Source: Deltaproteobacteria bacterium (GTDB taxonomy: Bacteria > Myxococcota_A > UBA796 > SXON01). From it: 46,635 nucleotides of DNA. The stretch lies in the NCBI GenBank assembly GCA_947486185.1, contig CANKTH010000030.1:1-46635 (forward strand), written 5' to 3'. Made by a program: the position numbers and the translations under genes. Shown here piece after piece: positions 7,533 to 16,700 of the stretch. The notes beneath the pieces are model-generated. The model did not search any database and was not told the DNA's origin. It was given only the letters and a program-made list of their open reading frames with translations. Numbering within the stretch: position 1 is the stretch's first letter; every line of letters starts with the position of its first letter.

Positions 7533-10500
7533 CTACTGCTCGCAGGTGTCGGTTGTGTCGTCGATGTTCCCGCACAGGCGGATCACCGAGTTGTCGAGAT
7601 CCAATGGATCAACCGAGCCGGTGAAATACTCGTAGTAGGCCCACTCGGTCATCGTGCCGAGGCCCCAGCGGTTGGCTGCGCGGGCCGTCATCGTGGACGA
7701 GAGGTTGGTCTCCGTCCAGGTGGTGGTCGGCACGCAGGACCAGCCGACGATCGCGTCCGTCAACGCCATGTTCTCGTATTGGAGTACGATGCGGCCGCTA
7801 TCCATGAGGATGATTGAGAAGGTATTGGTCGCCGTGGATCCCACCTCGCGGATCGCGTCGTAGTAGATCCCCACGGCGCCATCCATCTCAGTCCAAACGA
7901 TGCTTCCGCTGCTCGCTGGGTTGAGGTCGTCCCAGGCGCCCGCGACCGTCCAGTCGTAGTTGAAGTCGGCGATGGTCTCGGTGTAGTCGGTGTCGGGCGC
8001 GTAGAAGGTGACCCGTCCGTTGGAGGTGATGTAGATGGTATCCAATACATCGCCGCAGCTGGGGAAGGTGATGGTGCTCAACGACAGCGCATAGTAGCTG
8101 TCGTCGGTGAAGCTGGCGGTGTAGGCGATGTCGGGATCCGCGGCGTCGGCGCTCCCATCGCAGTCGTTGTCGATGCCGTCAGTGAGCTTGTCGTAGGCGT
8201 ACGGGTGGATCAGGATGCTCGCGTCGTTGCAGTCGCCGCCGAGATCGCTGTAGCCCGTGGGCGCGGGGCAACCCGCGGAGGTGGTGGTGTCCAGCCCGAA
8301 GCCGTCGTTGTCCGCGTCACGATAAACCACGGTGTCATCGGTCGTACCATCACAATCGTTGTCCAGGCCGTCGCAGGCCTCGATCCCGCCGGGATAGGCG
8401 TCGAGGCTGCTGTCATTACAGTCGTCGTCATTTCCAACATAACCGGTAGGCGCTGTGCACGCGGTGTAGGGCACCGATGCGTTGCCATAACCATCGCCGT
8501 CCGTGTCCTGCCACCAGCTGGTGCTCGCGCCGTCGTCCACCACACCGTCGCAGTCGTCGTCGGTGCTGTTGCAGGTCTCAGTGGCGCCAGGCCGGATGGT
8601 GGCGCTGCTATCGTTACAATCCCCCGAGGACGCCACATAGCCCGAAGGTGCGGTGCAGCCGGTCGCCGCGCTCCCGCTGTCGCCGTAGCCGTCACCGTCG
8701 AGGTCACGGTACCAGGTGCCCGCTGCCGCGCCGTCATCGGCGACGCCGTCGCAATCGTCGTCGATGCTGTTGCAGGTCTCCGAGGCGCCGGGCGAGATCG
8801 TGGCGCTGCCGTCGTTACAGTCGGTGCTGGACGTGACATAGCCCGCAGGTTGGCTGCAGCCGCCGCTCGAGCTCGAGGCGGTGCCGTAGCCGTCGCCGTC
8901 CGCGTCGAGATACCAGGTGCCGGCGCTGGCGCCGTCGTCGATCGTGCCGTCGCAGTCGTCGTCCTGGCTGTTACACGCTTCCGAGGCACCCGGATAGGTG
9001 GTGGCGCTGGCATCGTTACAGTCGGTTGACGTGGCAACGTAGCCAGATGGTTGGGAACAGCTCGTGGCGGTGGCGCTGCTGACGCCATAGCCATCGCCGT
9101 CGCTGTCGCGGTACCATGTGTAGAGCGTGACCGACTCATCGACGACGCTGTCGCAGTCGTTGTCTTGGGCATCGCAGGTCTCGGCCGCGCCGGGGTAGGT
9201 GGCGGTGGTGGTGTCGTCGCAGTCCGTTCCGTCGATGACATAGCCAGAAGGCGCGGAGCACGCCGTTTCTCCCTCGCCGCTGTCTCCGTAGCTATCGCCG
9301 TCGGCGTCGAGGTACCAGGCGCTCGCGTCGATCGCGTCCGCGCTGTCCACCGTTCCGTCACAGTCGTCGTCCAGGCCGTTACAGCTCTCCGCCGCGCCGG
9401 GGTAGATCGCGGCGTTAGACGGCGAGCAATCCGTGTCCGACGCGACATAGCCCGCGGGCGCCGTGCAGCCGGAGACGGCGGAGCTCGGGTCCCCGAACAG
9501 ATCTCCGTCGGTGTCGGCGTACCACCACGAGGCGTTCGCGCCGCTCTCGTCGACGACCCCGTCACAGTCGTCGTCGAGGCCGTTACACGACTCGGTCCCC
9601 GATGGGCTCACGTCGGCGTCAAAATCATCGCAGTCATCGTCGTTGTTGAGGTAGCCGGATGGGGCCTCACAGGCAACGCTTACGCTGGTGGCGCTTCCAT
9701 AACCGTCATCATCCGCGTCCCGGTACCAGCTCGCGGCGTCGGCCGCATCGTCCGGATCGACCGTTCCGTCACAGTTGTCGTCACGGTCGTTACAGCGCTC
9801 AGTGGCGCCGGGGTAGATCGTGTCGTCGCTGTCGTCGCAATCGCTCGCGTCTTCGGTCCAGCCCGTAAGCGCCTCGCAGCCCGTTGACGTGACAGTTGGG
9901 TCGCCGTGTTCGTCACGGTCGGCGTCCCGAAATACCGTAGTGGCCCCGTACGCGGTGTCGGGGTCGACGACGCCATCACAGTCGTCGTCGTAGCCGTTAC
10001 AACGTTCGGCCACAGAGGGATTGACGTCGACGCGCTGATCGTCACAGTCGGTGTTGTCGGCAGTGTAACCGTCTGGCACATCACAGGCCTCGCGCGTGTC
10101 CCCGGCGTCCCCGTACCCGTCCCCGTCGAGGTCGACGTACCAGCTGGTGCCGCCGCTGGCGCCAACCTCATCGACCTCGCCGTCACAGTCATCGTCGTAG
10201 CTGTTACACGTCTCGGCCGCACCCGGCCGGACGGCGGCATAGCCGTCATTACAGTCTTCGCACGCCGAATAGCCGTCCCCGTCGAGGTCCTCCGTACCCG
10301 TCGAGCCATCGCAATTGTAGTCGGCGGGATCCGTGCAGTCCAGCTCGGAAGCACCGGGGTTGTAGGCGGGATCCTTGTCGTCACAGTCGCCCGCTTCCCC
10401 CGCGTAGCCGCTCGGGCGATCGCAGGCGCGTTCGGTCTCGGTCTCTTCTCCGTAGCCGTCGTTGTCGGTGTCGCTGTACCAGGTGGCTGCCCCGGTCGCG

Positions 10501-11249
10501 CCCTGATCAACCGTGCCATCACAGTCATTGTCGAGCGCGTCACAGATCTCCGGCATTCCCGGACGGATCGCGGCCCGACTGTCATCACAGTCTTCGCAGG
10601 CGACGAATCCGTCCCCGTCGACGTCGATGGCCCCAACCGAACCGTCGCAGTTGTAGTCCACGATGCCGGTACAGTCGTTCTCGTCCGCGCCCGGGTGGAA
10701 CTGAGTGTCGGTGTCGTCGCAGTCGCCTGAATACCGGCTCAGTCCTGTAGAAAGGCAGCCGTCCGCCCGAGTCGCCGTGTCGCCGTAGCCGTCGCCATCG
10801 CTGTCAACAAACCAGTTGCCCCAGTCGAAGGCGTCGGTGTCGATCTCGCCGTTACAGTTGTCGTCGATGCCGTTACACTGTTCGCCAGCCCCAGGGTTGG
10901 TCGTGGCGGTCCCGTCGTCACAGTCGGTGTGGTCGGGCACGACTCCGGTGCTGTGGACGCAGGTGAGGATCGGGGCGTCGCGATCACCATAGCCGTCTTC
11001 ATCGGCGTCTACCCAAGCATTCAGCGCGTCTACCGCGTCGACATCCACCGCGCCGTCGCAGTTGTTGTCCAAGCCGTCGCAGCGCTCCTCCCCTTCGGGG
11101 TGAATCGCCGGATCCTGATCGTCGCAGTCAACTCCCGCGGAGAACCCATCTTTGTCGGCGTCCGTCGTTAGAGTGCCGGATGGGGCGAGGCCGAAGCTGC
11201 AGGCTCCGAGCAGGAGGGACGCGGCCGAGAGCCAGAAGGAGCGCGTCAT
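7533..11249 (-). CDS. Large MopE-repeat (putative metal-binding) lipoprotein
   Basis: A 1238-residue lipoprotein. The signal MTRSFWLSAASLLLGAC (Cys17) begins at ATG 11247-11249, preceded by GAAGGG; the upstream extension of the frame runs through the hairpin spacer and is not coding. The mature protein is a run of about 16 modules of roughly 65 residues, each with DCDD....PGA.E.CN..DDDCDG.VD and a DxDGDGYG stretch. These resemble the MopE-type putative metal-binding motif; the Asp spacing looks like calcium-binding loops and the paired Cys suggest disulfides. Two modules are variants (CTGIVDYNCDG and CTDPADYNCDG). A C-terminal globular domain of about 220 residues (YTASFTDDSYYALSLSTITF to the end) resembles nidogen-like or lectin-like beta domains. 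Probably a surface adhesin or metal-binding fibre. It sits between an ABC ATPase and its permease. Confidence 0.85.
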   Translation of the reverse strand: MTRSFWLSAASLLLGACSFGLAPSGTLTTDADKDGFSAGVDCDDQDPAIHPEGEERCDGLDNNCDGAVDVDAVDALNAWVDADEDGYGDRDAPILTCVHSTGVVPDHTDCDDGTATTNPGAGEQCNGIDDNCNGEIDTDAFDWGNWFVDSDGDGYGDTATRADGCLSTGLSRYSGDCDDTDTQFHPGADENDCTGIVDYNCDGSVGAIDVDGDGFVACEDCDDSRAAIRPGMPEICDALDNDCDGTVDQGATGAATWYSDTDNDGYGEETETERACDRPSGYAGEAGDCDDKDPAYNPGASELDCTDPADYNCDGSTGTEDLDGDGYSACEDCNDGYAAVRPGAAETCNSYDDDCDGEVDEVGASGGTSWYVDLDGDGYGDAGDTREACDVPDGYTADNTDCDDQRVDVNPSVAERCNGYDDDCDGVVDPDTAYGATTVFRDADRDEHGDPTVTSTGCEALTGWTEDASDCDDSDDTIYPGATERCNDRDDNCDGTVDPDDAADAASWYRDADDDGYGSATSVSVACEAPSGYLNNDDDCDDFDADVSPSGTESCNGLDDDCDGVVDESGANASWWYADTDGDLFGDPSSAVSGCTAPAGYVASDTDCSPSNAAIYPGAAESCNGLDDDCDGTVDSADAIDASAWYLDADGDSYGDSGEGETACSAPSGYVIDGTDCDDTTTATYPGAAETCDAQDNDCDSVVDESVTLYTWYRDSDGDGYGVSSATATSCSQPSGYVATSTDCNDASATTYPGASEACNSQDDDCDGTIDDGASAGTWYLDADGDGYGTASSSSGGCSQPAGYVTSSTDCNDGSATISPGASETCNSIDDDCDGVADDGAAAGTWYRDLDGDGYGDSGSAATGCTAPSGYVASSGDCNDSSATIRPGATETCNSTDDDCDGVVDDGASTSWWQDTDGDGYGNASVPYTACTAPTGYVGNDDDCNDSSLDAYPGGIEACDGLDNDCDGTTDDTVVYRDADNDGFGLDTTTSAGCPAPTGYSDLGGDCNDASILIHPYAYDKLTDGIDNDCDGSADAADPDIAYTASFTDDSYYALSLSTITFPSCGDVLDTIYITSNGRVTFYAPDTDYTETIADFNYDWTVAGAWDDLNPASSGSIVWTEMDGAVGIYYDAIREVGSTATNTFSIILMDSGRIVLQYENMALTDAIVGWSCVPTTTWTETNLSSTMTARAANRWGLGTMTEWAYYEYFTGSVDPLDLDNSVIRLCGNIDDTTDTCEQ
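8140..11160 (-). repeat. Array of about 16 MopE modules (coding)
   Basis: At DNA level the modules recur roughly every 200 bp with a conserved core reading GTCGTCGCAGTC on the plus strand. Copies are diverged rather than identical, so expansion is old, but local similarity is high enough to risk assembly collapse and misleading open frames on the opposite strand. Confidence 0.8.
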
Positions 11250-11500
11250 GGTGGATCCCTTCGTCGAGAGTTGCGGAGCAGGAACGTGCTTCGGTCGGCA
11301 TATAGACGCTTTCGGGGTGACTCGCCACTCTGCCGGCGGGCGCCCGGTGACGGTGGGACCGACCGACGTCGGGTCACCATCGACGTGACGCAGGCTTGAA
11401 AGGTGTTTCGCTGTGCTCCTGGGGCGGGGCGCCGCCCCGCAACGCCCCGCCCGGGCGCCGCCCGGGGCCCGGCAGGGGCCTGGGGCCCCTGCACCCCCCG
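11250..11500 (-). other. Spacer between ABC ATPase and MopE gene
   Basis: A 251-bp non-coding stretch on the minus strand. The ATPase-proximal third holds three GC-rich hairpins (see separate entry). Closer to the MopE start lies a TATATG-like -10 hexamer (11299-11304, minus strand), about 50 bp before the ATG, with only a weak -35. Together these suggest a transcription break and a new promoter for the MopE gene, but neither part is certain. Confidence 0.4.
11424..11492. repeat. Three consecutive perfect GC-rich hairpins
   Basis: Three inverted repeats follow each other within 70 bp. First, GCGGGGC/GCCCCGC with a GCC loop (11424-11440). Second, CCCGGGC/GCCCGGG with a GCC loop (11450-11466). 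Third, GCAGGGGCC/GGCCCCTGC with a TGG loop (11472-11492). All have three-base loops and perfect stems of 7-9 bp. They begin 9 bp after the ATPase stop. There is no U-tract, so they are not a classical intrinsic terminator; they may block RNA polymerase or 3' exonucleases. Confidence 0.65.
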
Positions 11501-12259
11501 TCACATCGACCTTGGTCGTCCCGACAATTCGCCCGCGTCACCCCGTCCGGAAAACCAACCTGCAAGCGTATGTACCAGCGGGGCGACCCCCGGTGCTTCG
11601 GGGTCGCGGTTGGGCCCGAGCGAGACCTCCAGGCGGCCGATGACCCGGAGCGGCGGCCCGTCGAGCGCGATCACCCGATCCGCGAGCCACACCGCGTCGG
11701 TCAGCTCGTGGGTGACGAGAATCGCCGTGAACCCGACGGCCTGCTGCAGCGCCCGAAAGTCACGTTGCAGCCCCCGGCGGGTGACCCCGTCGAGCGCTGT
11801 GAATGCTTCGTCCAGGAGCACCAATTCCGGACGTGACACCAGCGCGCGGGCCAGGGACACACGCATGGCCTGCCCGCCAGAGAGCTCCCGCGGGAGTCGA
11901 TGCTCCAGCCCGGCGAGCCCGACCCGGGCGAGGGCCTGCTCCGGCGGGTCGATCGCCGAGAACTTTCCTGGCAGAGCCACGTTTTCGCGAACCGTGAGCC
12001 AGGGGAGGAGCGCCGGATCCTGGAAGACGAAGGCCTTCTGCTCTGGGATGCCGCTGACGGTCCCCGAGGAGGGCGGACGTAAGCCGGCCAACAGGCGAAG
12101 CAGCGACGATTTTCCGCAGCCGGAAGGGCCGACGAGCGCCACGAAGCTGCCCCGCGGGAGCTCCAGACTCAGGCGGCTGATCACCGGCTCCGCCCCTGGC
12201 GCCGGCGCCCAGCTGAGGTCATGGGTTTGGAGAGGCGGAGTCATCAGAGGCTGCGCCAC
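11501..12259 (-). CDS. ABC transporter ATP-binding protein (SsuB/TauB-like)
   Basis: A 252-residue nucleotide-binding subunit. Walker A is GPSGCGKSS (Lys50), the Q-loop is in VFQDPALLPW, the signature is LSGGQ (126-130), Walker B is LVLLDEAF (Asp150, Glu151), and the switch His is in VTHEL. The pattern VFQ..LLPWLTV.ENV is typical of nitrate/sulfonate/taurine importers. GTG 12257-12259 directly abuts the TGA of the FolE-like gene (TGAGTG), so translation is coupled; ATG at 12242-12244 is an alternative start that loses five residues. The usual partner permease is not next to it but beyond the MopE gene. The C-terminal tail (SLGPNRDPEAPGVAPLV..) is poorly conserved. Confidence 0.9.
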   Translation of the reverse strand: MAQPLMTPPLQTHDLSWAPAPGAEPVISRLSLELPRGSFVALVGPSGCGKSSLLRLLAGLRPPSSGTVSGIPEQKAFVFQDPALLPWLTVRENVALPGKFSAIDPPEQALARVGLAGLEHRLPRELSGGQAMRVSLARALVSRPELVLLDEAFTALDGVTRRGLQRDFRALQQAVGFTAILVTHELTDAVWLADRVIALDGPPLRVIGRLEVSLGPNRDPEAPGVAPLVHTLAGWFSGRGDAGELSGRPRSM

Positions 12260-12802
12260 TCAGCCAAGGAGGGTGCGCGCAGCGTCGGCGTCCGGCCCCC
12301 GCACCACCCGCGTCTCCAGAGTCGCGCTTACCCGTTCGCCCCGCATCTCCAGGCACAAATGGCGAGCACGAAGGCGGATCGCCACGGTCCCCCCCAGGGT
12401 AGACTGCAGGTGCTCGGCGACCGCCCCGCCGAGCCGCTCCTGGAGTTGAGGCTGCGTGGCAAAATGCCGCAAAACACGCGGGAAACTACCCAGGCCGGCC
12501 ACCGGTCCTACCGGAAGGTGTACCAGGTCCGCGGTCCCAAAGAAGGGAAGGAGATGGTGTACACACAGGCTATGAAACGGCAGGTCGCGCACCACGACGG
12601 GATCGGTGGATTGTAGGACACACCGGCTCAGCTCAGGGACCGCGGTTGTGGGCCTGAAGTCTTCGAGTAGCCTGACAAAACGCGAGGCGGTCGCGCCGGC
12701 CTCGGGATCCAGGTCGTAGCCCAATCGGCTCAGCAGTTCGTCCATCAGGCCGATGAGCGGGTCTGCCTCCTCCGGGATTCTCGGCGCTTCGGGTAGCTTC
12801 AC
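12260..12802 (-). CDS. folE: GTP cyclohydrolase I family protein (FolE-like, diverged)
   Basis: A 180-residue protein with the GTP cyclohydrolase I core: PFHSLCVHHLLPFFGTADLVHLP, then VAGLGSFPRVLRHFA, QPQLQERLGGAVAEHL and RHLCLEMRG. Zinc ligands Cys80, His83 and Cys150 are present. FolE converts GTP to dihydroneopterin triphosphate, the first step to folate or biopterin. Two positions differ from the common pattern: CEHH is CVHH, and the triphosphate-binding GLSKIPR is GLGSFPR, losing the Lys. A changed substrate or weaker activity is possible. GTG 12800-12802 has GGAGGT just upstream and overlaps the preceding stop as GTGA; the frame extends to a TTG at 12826 but that start lies within the SUMF1 gene. 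It belongs to the kinase operon. Confidence 0.8.
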   Translation of the reverse strand: MKLPEAPRIPEEADPLIGLMDELLSRLGYDLDPEAGATASRFVRLLEDFRPTTAVPELSRCVLQSTDPVVVRDLPFHSLCVHHLLPFFGTADLVHLPVGPVAGLGSFPRVLRHFATQPQLQERLGGAVAEHLQSTLGGTVAIRLRARHLCLEMRGERVSATLETRVVRGPDADAARTLLG

Positions 12803-13701
12803 GGCACCTCCGGGGGACGGCAACAACGGAACCCAATCGACCCCGCGAATTGAGGTGGATGCTCCAACGCCGGCGCAGTGTCACACCGGCCATGGTCGGG
12901 CACACCGACCAGGCCAGCCGGCGGACGCCCACTGTAGAACGCGGCCCCGAGCTTGGCCGCCACCGGGGTGCCGTCCGCGCGGTTGAGACCGGGGTCGGCC
13001 CACTCCCACGCGTTACCGACCAGGTCGTAGGCCCCGATGGGTCCGCGACAGTCGGGCAGCGATCCCGTAGGTTGAACCTCCTTGAAGATCGCGGGTCCAG
13101 CAGCGGATTGGGTGGCGCAGCGGCTCACCGGATCCGGGCTGTCGCCCCAGGGGAAGGCGCTGCCGCCGGGGCCCAACAGCCCGTCGCAGGCGTCGGTCCA
13201 CTCTGCGACAGTGCACAGGTGTTTCCCCGCGTTTTTGCACGCGGCGCTCGCCTGGTACCAGGAGACCGCCGTGGTGGGCTTCACACCCGCGCGGCTCACG
13301 CTGGCGGCGCGGGAGGCCGGCTCGGGCCAGGTAGGGTACTGGTCGGCGGCGCCGAGGTCGCCCGCCGCCAGCCCCTCCCAAGCGTCGATACAGAAGAGGG
13401 GGGCTTTGGCGTCGGGCACGGGCACCATGCCGGTCGGACAGCGCCCACCGACAACAGGGCTGCCGGAGTGTTTCATGTTGATCGTGGCCGGATCGATAGG
13501 CGGCCCCGGGGAGATCACCCCGGGGGGCGGGTTGCCGGGCCCGGAGCGCGGCACCGGGTCACCCGTCGCGGGCACCGGGGGCCGCGGCGGTCCAGGCTCG
13601 CCAGCGGGAGCCGTGTTGGACGGAGTCCCGCCACAAGCCAAGAAGCCGCAGGTGAGCAACAGGACACTCGGCGTAGAACGCTGCACGAACCTCAGGGTCA
13701 C
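12799..13701 (-). CDS. SUMF1/FGE-fold lipoprotein
   Basis: A 300-residue protein with a lipoprotein signal ending LTCGFLAC (Cys23), a Pro/Gly-rich linker (25-75) and a formylglycine-generating-enzyme (SUMF1) domain. Domain marks are GMVPVPDAKAPLFCIDAWE, TTAVSWYQASAACKNAGKHLCTVAEW, FPWGD, DLVGNAWEW and SIGFRCC. In true formylglycine-generating enzymes a Cys pair (C-x4-C) precedes the final GFRC; here only the second Cys (in HGRCDTA) is seen, so it is probably a non-catalytic relative, of the kind often found beside bacterial Ser/Thr kinases. GTG at 13699-13701 overlaps the kinase stop (GTGA) and its own stop overlaps the FolE-like start. Confidence 0.85.
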   Translation of the reverse strand: MTLRFVQRSTPSVLLLTCGFLACGGTPSNTAPAGEPGPPRPPVPATGDPVPRSGPGNPPPGVISPGPPIDPATINMKHSGSPVVGGRCPTGMVPVPDAKAPLFCIDAWEGLAAGDLGAADQYPTWPEPASRAASVSRAGVKPTTAVSWYQASAACKNAGKHLCTVAEWTDACDGLLGPGGSAFPWGDSPDPVSRCATQSAAGPAIFKEVQPTGSLPDCRGPIGAYDLVGNAWEWADPGLNRADGTPVAAKLGAAFYSGRPPAGLVGVPDHGRCDTAPALEHPPQFAGSIGFRCCRPPEVP

Positions 13702-16700
13702 GCGCCACCCCGGCGCTCGGGCCCGCCCAGGGCCCAGCGTACACTTGGGCGGGCGAGCAGGGCGTCGCGGAGCCCGTGATGGAGCCCGTCCAACATGTCA
13801 CCCACGATCAGTTTCGCCTCCTCACGGGCTTCGGCGCCTCTCAACGCCGAGAGCACCTCGAGGAGCATCGGCTGGTCGCCGGCGGCGCGCGCCTCCGACT
13901 CCGCCACGGGCAACAGGTCAGGGTCCTGACCGATTCTGGCCCCGGAGAGAAAGAGTCGGGCAAGGTGGCGGTGAATGCCCGCGCGGCTGAGATCATCGGC
14001 TGCGTGCCCTACGCCGACGGCGTCGGCGGTGACGATCGCGGCGAGGCCCTGGTGCAGCGCGCGGCGCGTGACATCGCCGGCGGACGCTGCAGCCTCGGCG
14101 GCTCGGAGGTGCGCTGCGAGTGTTGAAGGGTGATCCTGCTCTTCCTCCCGCAGTCGCGCCATCGAGTCGAGCCAGGTCACGCGCACTGGGTACGGAGTGC
14201 CGGGATCGCCTAAAGAGGCATTGGACGAAAGGATCTGGGAGGCCTCGGCGAGCGCACCGATACGGATGAGCACCGACGCGCGCAGAGCGGCGGCCCAGCC
14301 GCGCATCGCCGGAAGCTCCTGGGCAGACGACTCCGCGCGCGTGAGCAGGCCGAGCGCCGTTGCGTAATGGCCCTGGTCTCGCAACATCATCGCGAGCCAA
14401 CAGGTGGACTCGGCCATCAGGGCCGGCCGACCCAGCGCCCGGTCCTCTACGACCAGCGCCCGCAGCGTTCGCGCCGCCGCGTCGAGCTTGCCGCTGTCGC
14501 CGTCGAGCCGCGCCCCCAACACGCGGATCTGGTGTGACAGCTCCTGGCCCGGGGCCGGCGGCGCCCGCTGTTCGGCTGCCTGCAGCGCCTCCCTCGCCCG
14601 GCGTGGCTGTCCCTGGCGATAGAGCACGTGCGCCGTCACCAACCACGTCCAGGCGTGGGCGTCGGCGTCCGGGGCGGAGGGTTCAGGCAGCGCCGCGCCG
14701 GCAGCAAGCAGCAAGCGGGTCTGGGTGAGGGCGAGTCGCACCAATAGATCAGCATCCCCGGCCTCCAACGCCAGGGCTCCCGCTGCGTGGAGGGCGAGGC
14801 GCGCGTCGGCCAGTCGGCCAAGGCCGAGGAGCGCTTCGGCCCGAGCGACCGCCCACGCTACGTTGATCCGAGGTTCGGGCGCGGCGATGTTCGCCGCGGG
14901 CTCGAGCGTCGCGAGCGCTTCGAGCGGCCGGCCCGAAGCGGCAAGCCAGGCGGCATAATCGGTGAGCGCCCCGAAGTGGGCCTGGTCGTGTGTCGCGAGC
15001 GCACGGTGCAGGAGCTCGAAGCGGAGCTCCCATTCCCCTCGCGGGCGAGCCCTCGCGGAGTCCGCCAGAGCAAGGTGATACTCCGCTTGCAACGCCTCAT
15101 CCACGTTGCGCGTAACGGCTGGCCCGAGCACGGCACTTCGAAGCGTCACCCACTCCTCGCCCTCCTCGAGCTCGATACGAACCAGACCGCCGCTGAGCAG
15201 GGGCGAGAGGCTCGCGCCCGAGGCGTCCTGTTGTGCCGCGACCAGGAGGAGGTCGAGCGGGAGCGGCTCGTCGGCGACCGCGAGCACATGTAGGAGGATC
15301 CTGGCCTCCTCCGGCATGCGGGTGATCGACTCCTGTAGCCGGCGTTCAAACTCCGCGCCCGGCCGGCCGAAGCTGCGACTGTCATACGACCATCGGGGCT
15401 GCCCGTCTTCACCAAGCCCCTCGAACCGCAGGTGACTTGCCGCCAGGCCCTCACGCAGCACCGCCGGGATCAGCGCCGGCAGGCCGGCGGTGGCTCGGAG
15501 CACGCTGTCCTCCAGGCCCAACGGTAGGGTGGGGGTGCCCAACATCGCCTGGATCATCGTGCCGACTTCCGCGCGGGAGATCGGCCTCAACGTGAGCTCG
15601 TGCCCGCCTGGCTCGGGCGGCAGGTGCGCGCCCAAGAGGAGCAGCGAGATCCCCGGCAGCTTCGCGAGCGAACCCACCACCTCCGCGGCGGCCGCCTGAT
15701 AGTCTTCTACAAGGATCAGCAGGCTCTTTTCTCGGATCAACGCGTCGCAGGCCTCCAGCAGATCGGGGAGGAGGGGCGGCGCGCTCACCCCGAGGGTCCG
15801 GAGACCTCGGGCGAGCTGGATGGTCAGCTCGTGGGTGTCGGTGCGGCTCCGACACCGGAGCACGAGACGGTCGACCTGGGAGGCCGCCGCAAGGTCCAGC
15901 GCCGTACGGACCACGCGGCCGGTCCCGCTCCCCGGCTCGCCGATCACTCTCAGCACCCCGCCACCGTCGAGAATGCCTTCAATCGCGCCGCGCACCGCCT
16001 CACGACCCACCATCGGAGGCGGGAAGAGGCCACGATTCTTGGGGGGGCGACCCGTGAGCAGCAGCGCGGCGCTGGAGGCCGTCCCCGGGCGCGCCGCGGG
16101 GTCCCTCGCCATGAGCCGTTCGACGAGCTCGGCCAGCGGGCGCGCCAGCCCTGGCACCCGGGTGCGCAAGGGCGGCGCTCCGCCGTGACGGTGAGCTGCG
16201 AGATAGCCAGTCAGACCGCGGGCTTCGTAGGGTCGTCGGCCGCTGACGCACTCGTAGAGCGTGATGCCGAGGCTGTAGAGATCACAACGATGATCCACCT
16301 CGCCCCCGGCGATCTGTTCGGGCGCCATGTACGCGTGGGTGCCCACGACGTCACCCAACGTGGTGGTGAGCGGGTCTGCGGGATCGACCGCAAGGCCGAG
16401 GTCCATCAAGACCACCCGGCCGTCATCACATAGGAAGATGTTGGAAGATTTTACGTCACGGTGCACGATGCCGCGGTCGTGCAGGTGCCCCAGCACGCCG
16501 AGGAGATCGAGCGCGACCCGCTCGGCCTCCGCGGGGGGAAGCACCGCGCGTCGCAGCCGCCGATCAAGAGATTCACCTTGAAGAAGCTCAAGGATGAGCG
16601 CTGGCGCCTCCGTGTCGATCACGTGTCGGCAGTACACCAGGTTGGGGTGACGCATTCGCGCCAGGAGCCGCCCCTCCCGCAAAAAGCGCTTTCGGATAGC

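Noticed and set aside
8205..10730. Long plus-strand open frames (about 275 residues each) opposite the MopE lipoprotein
   Set aside because: Their sequence is only AVAVVV/IVGA-type reverse translation of the repeats, with no signal, motif or ribosome-binding site.
11424..11492. Intrinsic terminator
   Set aside because: No U-run after the stems; kept as a structural element only.
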